A DNA stretch of 64,000 nucleotides from Smallanthus sonchifolius (lineage: Eukaryota; Streptophyta; Magnoliopsida; Asterales; Asteraceae), in contig CM042030.1 in assembly GCA_023525975.1 (NCBI GenBank), forward strand, positions 27,398,350 through 27,462,349. The letters run 5' to 3'. The position numbers were made by a program, and so were the translations under genes. This document shows positions 58,438 to 64,000 of the stretch, piece after piece (position 1 is the first letter of the stretch; each line of letters begins with the position of its first letter). Below the pieces are notes generated by a model that worked only from the letters and a program-made list of their open reading frames with translations, did no database searches and was not told where the DNA came from.

Positions 58438-60075
58438 AAGGAACATCCATTGGAAAAAATAATAGACCAAGTTCAGCAAGGTGTCCAAATAAGAAGCAAG
58501 ACTCATGAGGGAAATATATGTCTGTATTCTTGCTTTCTATCTCGAGTAGAACCAAAGAAGATAGATAAAGCTTTGAGACATAGCAGTTGGATTGAAGCAA
58601 TGCAGGAATAGTTGCTGCAATTCAAAAGACAAGAAGTGTGGACCCTGGTTGATCTTCCACCTAGTAAAACTGCTATTGGCACAAGATGGGTATTCAGGAA
58701 CAAGCAAGATGAGAGAGGGATTGGAGTCAAGAACAAAGCCAGACTTGTAGCTCAAGGCTACACTCAGGAAGAGGGAGTTGGCTATGATGAAGTCTTTGCT
58801 CATGTTGCCAGACTGGAGGCCATCCAAATCTTCTTAGCTTATGTTGCATCCAAGAGCTTTACTGTTTATCAAATGGATGTCAAGAGTGCCTTTCTGTATG
58901 TGAATATTGGTGAGGAAGTCTATGTCAGACAGACTCCAGGCTTTGTTGATCCTGCCCATCCTAACAAAGTATTCAAATTAGACAAAGCTCTCTATGGCTT
59001 AAATCAAGACCCAAGAGCATGGTATGAAACCTTGTCAGGATATCTACTTAGCAACAACTTCAGAAGAGGTGCTATTGATCAGACCTTGTTTATAAAAGAT
59101 GAAGGGGGAGAAATCCTACTTGTACAAATCTATGTTGATGACATCATCTTTGGATCAACAAGCAAGAAGCTGTGTAAAGACTTTGAGGTCCTGATGCACT
59201 CAAAGTTTGAAATGAGTTCAATGGGTGAACTAAATTTCTTCTTGGGTCTCCAAGTCAAACAAGTCCCAAATGGAATCTTAATTAGCCAATCCAAATATGT
59301 CAAGAGCATCTTCGAAAAATTCAAGCTAGCTGACTGCTTTACTGCAAGAACCCCTATGCAAGTGCACCATCAACTGACTCCAGATAAAGATGGACAAGAC
59401 ACTGATCAACATCAGTACCGTACAATGATAGGATCACTCATGTATCTTACTACCTCAAGGCCAGACATCATGTTTGCAATATGCCTGTGTTCATGATTCC
59501 AAGCAGCCCCAAAGAATACACACCTTCAAGCTGTCAAGAGAATTCTTAGATACCTAAAAGGAGCCCCAAGACTTGGGCTATGGTACTCTAAAAATGACAA
59601 GTTAAACCTGTATGCATACACTGACAGTGACTACGGAGGATGCAACTTGGACAAGAACTCCACATCAGGGGGATGTTAGTTTCTGGGAGGAAGACTGATT
59701 TGATGGCAATGCAAAAAAGCAAACTTGTGTATCAACCTCTACAGCAGAAGCAGAATACATTGCAGCTTCTAGTTGCTGTGCACAAGTCATCTGGATACAA
59801 AATCAAATGCTGGATTATGGGATGACATTCATGCAACTCCCATTCACGTTGACAACATGAGTGCAATATCAATTACAAACAATCCTGTGCAGCACTCCAA
59901 GACAAAGGACATTGACATCAGGTATCATTTCATAAGAGATCAAGCTGAGAAAAAGAGAATCATTTTAACCAAAGTTCATACCAATGAGCAATATGCTGAC
60001 TTGTTTACAAAACCTTTTGATGAAGCTAGATTTAGATATTTAGTGGAATCCATTGGCATGATGAACTTTGATTAA
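58438..60075 (+). pseudogene. C2 Copia RT and RNase H, broken
   Basis: TAG at 58609, then an open frame 58612-59496 with the full RT: TRWVFRNKQDERG, NKARLVAQGYTQEEGVGYDE, YQMDVKSAFLY, ALYGLNQDPRAWYE, catalytic IYVDDIIFGS (about 59130), FEMSSMGELNFFLGLQVKQ, IGSLMYLT. TGA at 59494. RNase H is split by frameshifts (DSDYGG 59625, then IHVDNMSAISITNNPVQHS...HTNEQYADLFTKPF) and ends at TAA 60073. Sequence style is SIRE-like. Confidence 0.88.
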
Positions 60076-60690
60076 AATTTGTCTCCAAAAAAATATTTTT
60101 TAAATAAAATGTGTTTGTCTTATGTTGTAAATAAAAATTAAAAGTCAGCAGCAAACATTTTTGCTGCTAACAGTTTTAAGCTTCAGCAGTAAAGAATTTG
60201 CCACTGACTGCCTTAAGTTATCAGCAGGAACAAGTTTGCTGCGGATAGCTTTAAGACAATTAGCAGCAACATTTTTGCTGTGGACCATTACATCCATCAG
60301 CAACAACCATGTTTGCTGCTGATAGACTTAGCCATCAGCAGCAACCAAGTTTGTTGCTGATAGATTTAACCATCCACAACTACCAAGTTCGCAACCGATG
60401 GGTAAAATGGGTCCAAATTAACTTTTACCCGCTGTAAAAACCACCTTCAGTCTTTACCATGGCTACCACAGTGTGTTACAGCTGTAAAATAGTGAAAAGT
60501 AAATAGGTTGTACAGTACAACTAAATCTGCTTTTTCCCTCCTTTGCCGTTATAACACAAATCAAATTTCTTCTTCACCACTCCGCATTCAATTTTGACCT
60601 AACCCTCATCTTTTTCTCTCAAGCATTCAAAGCTTTCCATACTTAACCACCTTTCAAAATAAACGTCCTTTCCCTCCAAACCTTACTAAA
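60076..60690 (+). repeat. C2 post-pol noncoding with CAGCAGCAA...TTGCTGCTG repeats
   Basis: Between pol and the additional ORF. At least five imperfect palindromic units at 60145-60375 combine a CAGCAGCAAC-type arm with a TTTGCTGCTGAT-type arm (for example 60313-60331 and 60335-60365). A poly-A-rich stretch precedes them. No ORF. Confidence 0.8.
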
Positions 60691-60871
60691 ATGTCAGCTG
60701 TTGATATCAACAACCCCGATGACAAGTTCTCAACCTACCATAATCTCACCGCTTATCTTGTCAAAGGAAATAATTATGAAGGGTTTAATGACATGATTGA
60801 CTTCCTCTATCGATCGAAAATCCACTTTGCACTAACAGTCAACCCCACAATCTATATATCTCACATGGAGG
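60691..60871 (+). pseudogene. C2 additional 3' ORF, cut by G4
   Basis: ATG at 60691 opens MSAVDINNPDDKFSTYHNL, then GFNDMIDFLYRSKIHFALTV and NPTIYISHME. This is the start of the extra ORF found after pol in SIRE-type Copia elements, whose N-termini often carry a FAL(M)VNPTIY-type block in Asteraceae sequences as I recall them; function unknown. After 60 codons it is interrupted by the G4 LTR at 60872. The rest lies outside the window. Confidence 0.68.
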
Positions 60872-61429
60872 TGTAAGGCCCCAAACCCAGGAGGCCTCAC
60901 TTGTTGGATTTACTCATTCACAAACAGTTCTTAAACATGAATATCAATTAACGCAGCGGAAAATTTCATTTATACATAACGTCATCGTTGTTCATACATG
61001 CGGAAGCGTAAACATTGTTTAAAACACCAATACATCATAACTAAAACATAACGGGATGCCAGTCTTCATAGTCAGTCGGGTAACTTCTCTCGCTAGCCAA
61101 GCATCACCGTCCATCCTCATAACCTGCCTTAACCTGAATGTGCACACTAAAAAGTCAGCTACGCTGGTGAGTTCTAGCATTTCATAAAAACTTTAACATC
61201 AACATTTGCCAAAAACATATCATTCATTCATTTAGTAAAACCTTTCACAAAAGCATGTAATAATAACATCTTTAAAAAGGTTTCGTACCCATATCATCAT
61301 CAACATCATAATCATAATCACCGTTAAACGGATCGTTCATTAAAACTTTTAACATTCATTTAAGTCATACATTATTATCAAATTATGTATCGTTACGCGT
61401 CTTTGTGTCCCCGAAGGGACCCTTGATGT

Positions 61430-61795
61430 TGTGGGCAACCGTTACGTATCGCCGTCATTGCCACAACCATTCAATACGTGGGGACAACCGTTATGTATCG
61501 CCGTCATTGCCCAACACGCATCTTTCCTTTGGAAATCAACCGTTACGTATCGCCGTCGTTGATTTCCCATTACCATTCAATACGTGGGGTCAACCGTTAC
61601 GTATCACCGTCATTGCCCAACACGCATCTTTCCTTTGGAAATCAACCGTTACGTATCGCCGTCATTGATTTCCCATTACCATTCAATACGTGGGGTCAAC
61701 CGTTACGTATCGCCGTCATTGCCCAACACGCATCTTTCCTTTGGAAATCAACCGTTACGTATCGCCGTCATTGATTTCCCATTACCATTCACTTA
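61430..61795. repeat. 106-bp tandem repeats in G4 LTR
   Basis: CAATACGTGGGG recurs at 61472, 61578 and 61684, exactly 106 bp apart. Each unit holds two AACCGTTACGTATCGCCGTC segments and the stretch CACGCATCTTTCCTTTGG. Last unit partial. ORFs on this strand here are repeats of the same 35 residues and are not genes. Confidence 0.95.
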
Positions 61796-62218
61796 GGATG
61801 ATCGTCATCACCCGAGTAACCGTCGTTACTCCCTTACCAGTTGTACAACATCAAAACCATTGGCAGGCCACTAAGACACTACCTCTGTTGTTCTTATGGC
61901 AACTATGGCTCGCTGTCCATAATCTACCACAAGGCTTGGAATCTCATTCCCAGACTTCATTCGTTAATTCCATTCATTTAACAGATTAGATTTGTAATGA
62001 CTTATCTAAACCTTTACCTCTTTCCCTTTTCATTAAGCCTTTCCTCATTTAGACCGTTCATAAACATTCGTAAACCTTTTTGGCAAAAACACTTCCTAAC
62101 CTTTCCTTTCGTAAACATCGTTTCGTTAAAACATCATTTCGTTAAAACATCGTTTCGTAAGTATGCACACCAGCTCAAAACATTTAACAAAACATTTAAA
62201 AGAGGGCTCTAGAACTCA

Positions 62219-62222
62219 CCTG
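62219..62222 (-). promoter_or_regulatory. Putative 5' splice donor in G4 LTR
   Basis: Minus strand ATCAG|GTGAGTTCTAGAGCCC, the same as in element A. It lies 150 bp after the palindrome array in transcription direction. Confidence 0.45.
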
Positions 62223-62368
62223 ATACGCTAATATGGGTTGTCCTAAACGAAGGTCCAACAACGTCACTTTCGATCTGAATTGATTAGTTAAATACCCATC
62301 AGACCAATCCCGACTCTAACGGTTTAACCATTCTAACATACTGACTTCACTTAATCAGTTCTGATGTC

Positions 62369-62554
62369 TGCGCACTTAGCAAGTGCGCAGACCCTGCTGC
62401 TTGCGCACTTAGCAAGTGCGCAGACCATGCTTCCTGCGCACTTAGCAAGTGCGCAGGTCCCTCCTCCTGCGCACTTAGCAAGTGCGCAGGTCCCTCCTTC
62501 TGCGCACTTCGCAAGTGCGCAGGACCTGCTCCGTGCGCACTTAGCAAGTGCGCA
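62369..62554. repeat. Six-unit 33-bp palindrome array in G4 LTR
   Basis: Units TGCGCACTT/AAGTGCGCA around AGC (one unit CGC) start at 62369, 62402, 62435, 62468, 62501 and 62534: exactly 33 bp each. It occupies the same LTR slot as the TCGAAACT array in element A, between shared flanks CTGACTTCACTTA on the left and AAAAACCCTAACTTTCGCAT on the right, yet has no sequence similarity to it. Confidence 0.97.
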
Positions 62555-62899
62555 CGACCTGTTCTTCGCGAAAAACCCTAACTTTCGCATTCGGGTCTGA
62601 TCATGTCAAGATCCCGAACCTGTTGCATTCAAAACATTCGTTTTCCATTAAGGAACTCAAATCCATAATTATCTTTCAGTTTCATCCGTTCAAACCTTAC
62701 CTTTTCACACAAAACCCGAAAAAACCCAAAAACGAACTAAAACTCAGATTTAGGTCGGATCGTTACATGAATCGAGCTTCTGATCTCACGAATGCAAGAG
62801 ACACGAGCGGGTGCAATCTTGTGCGATTCTGACACTTTCTCTCTCTATGGTTTTTCTCTCTCTAGAATTGCAAATGAGAGAAACATGTGGTGACCTTGG

Positions 62900-62909
62900 C
62901 TATTTATAG
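62900..62909 (-). promoter_or_regulatory. TATA box of G4 LTR
   Basis: Minus strand CTATAAATAG, followed by AGAGAGAGAAA-type leader sequence, about 350 bp before the palindrome array. Confidence 0.6.
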
Positions 62910-63005
62910 GGGAGACCTCCCCAAGTCCGGTTCGCGACTGACCCGGACCGACTTCGGCCCGCTTGAACTCGTTAACTTTATTTCTCGACATTTTGGGATG
63001 CTACA

Positions 63006-63019
63006 AGTCTACCCCCTAA
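63006..63019 (-). promoter_or_regulatory. G4 polypurine tract
   Basis: Minus strand TTAGGGGGTAGACT directly before the 3' LTR, near-identical to the element A tract. Confidence 0.85.
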
Positions 63020-63044
63020 TAATAGGTTTCATCCCCGAAACCTA

Positions 63045-64000
63045 TCACAAGTCAAATAATTGAGGGTACGACTCCCTCATTTCCGCCTCCGTTTCCCATG
63101 TAGCCTCTGATCCCTTTCGGTGCCTCCATTGGACGTTAACCAATGGAATAACTTTATTACGCAAACGCTTCTCCTTTCGGTCTAATATAGCCACGGGTTC
63201 TTCGATGTAATTAAGGCTGTTGTCAACCTCGATGTCAGTAAGAGGTACGTGAGCCGATTCATCCGCCACACACTTTCGCAAGTGTGATACATGGAAAGTA
63301 GGATGAATCCCACTTAACTCATCAGGCAACTCCAACCGATAAGCGACTTCCCCAACCCGTGCCATTATCCTGAATGGTCCGACAAACCTCGGACTTAACT
63401 TTCCTCTCTTCCTGAATCGTATGATTCCCTTCCAGGGCGACACTTTCAACATTACTCTGTCCCCAACATCAAACTCGATAGGCCTTCGTCGTTTATCCGC
63501 ATAGGATTTCTGACGATCTTGTGCGGCCTTCATTCGCGCTTTGATCTGATCAAACCTTTCCGACGTCTCTCTTACGACTTCGAGACTTCCTAATTCCTTC
63601 TGTCCAATCTCACCCCAACAAACCGGGGTTCTACATCTTCTCCCATACAACATTTCGTAAGGCGGCATGCCTATCGTCGTGTGATGACTATTGTAGTAGG
63701 AGAATTCAGCTAACGGCAGATGGCTGTCCCAACTGCCACCGAAGTCGATAATACAAGCACGGAGCATATCCTCCAATGTCTGAATGGTCCTTTCGGACTG
63801 ACCATCCGTTTGCGGGTGGAATGCTGTGCTGATATTAAGCCTCGTGCCCATCGCCTCGTGAAATCTTTTCCAGAACTTCGATGTGAATCGTGTATCCCGG
63901 TCAGATACGATCGTCAATGGCATCCCATGCTGTGCTATTATTACATTAATAAACACTTCCGCTAACCTCTCTGACGAGAACGTCTCGCGGATAGGCAGGA
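63045..64000 (-). CDS. G4 Pol C-terminal part (integrase, chromodomain-like end), partial
   Basis: Open from the window edge to the stop at 63045, about 318 codons. At the edge it reads LPIRETFSSERLAEVFINV. Then IVSDRDTRFTSKFWKRFHEA with the second catalytic Asp, FHPQTDGQSERTIQTLEDML with the catalytic Glu, and FDVGDRVMLKVSPWKGIIRF. It ends with the chromodomain-like RLRNKVIPLVNVQW...ESYPQLFDL. About nine in ten residues match element A. No lesion in the visible part; the rest is outside the window. Confidence 0.9.
   Translation of the reverse strand, partial: LPIRETFSSERLAEVFINVIIAQHGMPLTIVSDRDTRFTSKFWKRFHEAMGTRLNISTAFHPQTDGQSERTIQTLEDMLRACIIDFGGSWDSHLPLAEFSYYNSHHTTIGMPPYEMLYGRRCRTPVCWGEIGQKELGSLEVVRETSERFDQIKARMKAAQDRQKSYADKRRRPIEFDVGDRVMLKVSPWKGIIRFRKRGKLSPRFVGPFRIMARVGEVAYRLELPDELSGIHPTFHVSHLRKCVADESAHVPLTDIEVDNSLNYIEEPVAILDRKEKRLRNKVIPLVNVQWRHRKGSEATWETEAEMRESYPQLFDL

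Larger units (their letters stand above)
60872..63005 (-). repeat. G4 3' LTR (2134 bp)
   Basis: Plus strand begins TGTAAGGCCCCAAACCC and ends TTTTGGGATGCTACA. Most blocks align with the element A LTR (start, GTCAGCTACGCTGGTGAGTT, CTAGAACTCACCTGATACGC, TTTCTCTCTCTAG), but the two repeat arrays differ. It contains a 106-bp tandem repeat, a donor-like site (minus strand, intron start 62219), a 33-bp palindrome array and a TATA box. Confidence 0.92.
60872..64000 (-). mobile_element. G4, Tekay-type element, right end outside window
   Basis: 3' LTR 60872-63005, polypurine tract 63006-63019, pol C-terminal half 63045-64000. It is closely related to element A in pol and LTR flanks but is a different subfamily. 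The five bases before it, GGAGG (60867-60871), are the predicted TSD. Confidence 0.9.

Noticed and set aside
62347..62600. Ala/Cys-rich repeat ORFs on both strands
   Set aside because: Same cause: G4 33-bp array inside an LTR.

Overview
The window is plant nuclear DNA made almost entirely of nested transposable elements. I see no host gene with a clear cellular function. The organism is an angiosperm: Tekay-type Ty3/Gypsy chromoviruses, SIRE-like Ty1/Copia elements with an extra ORF after pol, and a Helitron with an intron-bearing RPA70-like gene. An Asteraceae species seems most likely from the style of the Copia and Gypsy proteins, but that is inference.

Nesting. The outermost visible element is an old minus-strand Copia (C1, about 20.1-31.0 kb). 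Its coding sequence is cut by a 1.4 kb hAT-type element (22988-24392, itself holding an inner MITE-like insertion) and by a 2.9 kb non-autonomous LTR element with TSD ATGAG (26526-29464). At 30988 it is cut by a plus-strand SIRE-like Copia (C2). C2 is split by plus-strand Tekay element G1 (32594-54448, TSD CTCCC). G1's 3' LTR is split by minus-strand Tekay element G2 (40379-52776, TSD CCATA). C2's additional 3' ORF is cut at 60872 by another minus-strand Tekay element (G4), which runs off the window. On the left, C1 is abutted by a 5'-truncated Helitron (15190-20106, ending in hairpin plus CTAG) that holds a tRNA-derived SINE with a 16-bp TSD. The Helitron is interrupted by the 3' end of plus-strand Tekay element B (11761-15189). 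B is in turn interrupted by minus-strand Tekay element A (2643-11760).

Element A has one uninterrupted 1527-codon gag-pol ORF and two 2080-bp LTRs in which I found no difference. A second, truncated copy of its gag, leader and shared LTR lies to its left (587-2642), so 587-4722 repeats 7625-11760 without any length change. The broken end of that copy (443-586) is a patchwork of short copies of nearby element sequence.

The most interesting signal is noncoding. The LTRs of three Tekay families (A, G4, G1) share a layout: TATA-like box, about 350-370 bp, an array of 6-9 dyad-symmetric units at about 33-bp period, 150-230 bp, then a strong 5' splice-donor sequence. Donor-like sequences are also present in G2 and B. 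Acceptor-like sequences sit just before the gag ATG in A, G1 and G2. This suggests a hairpin-rich leader exon and a leader intron spanning the PBS. A and G4 have homologous LTR flanks but unrelated palindromes in the same slot. In G2 the putative leader intron contains an extra ORF (about 330 codons, acidic N-terminus, coiled coil, hydrophobic C-terminus) upstream of gag.
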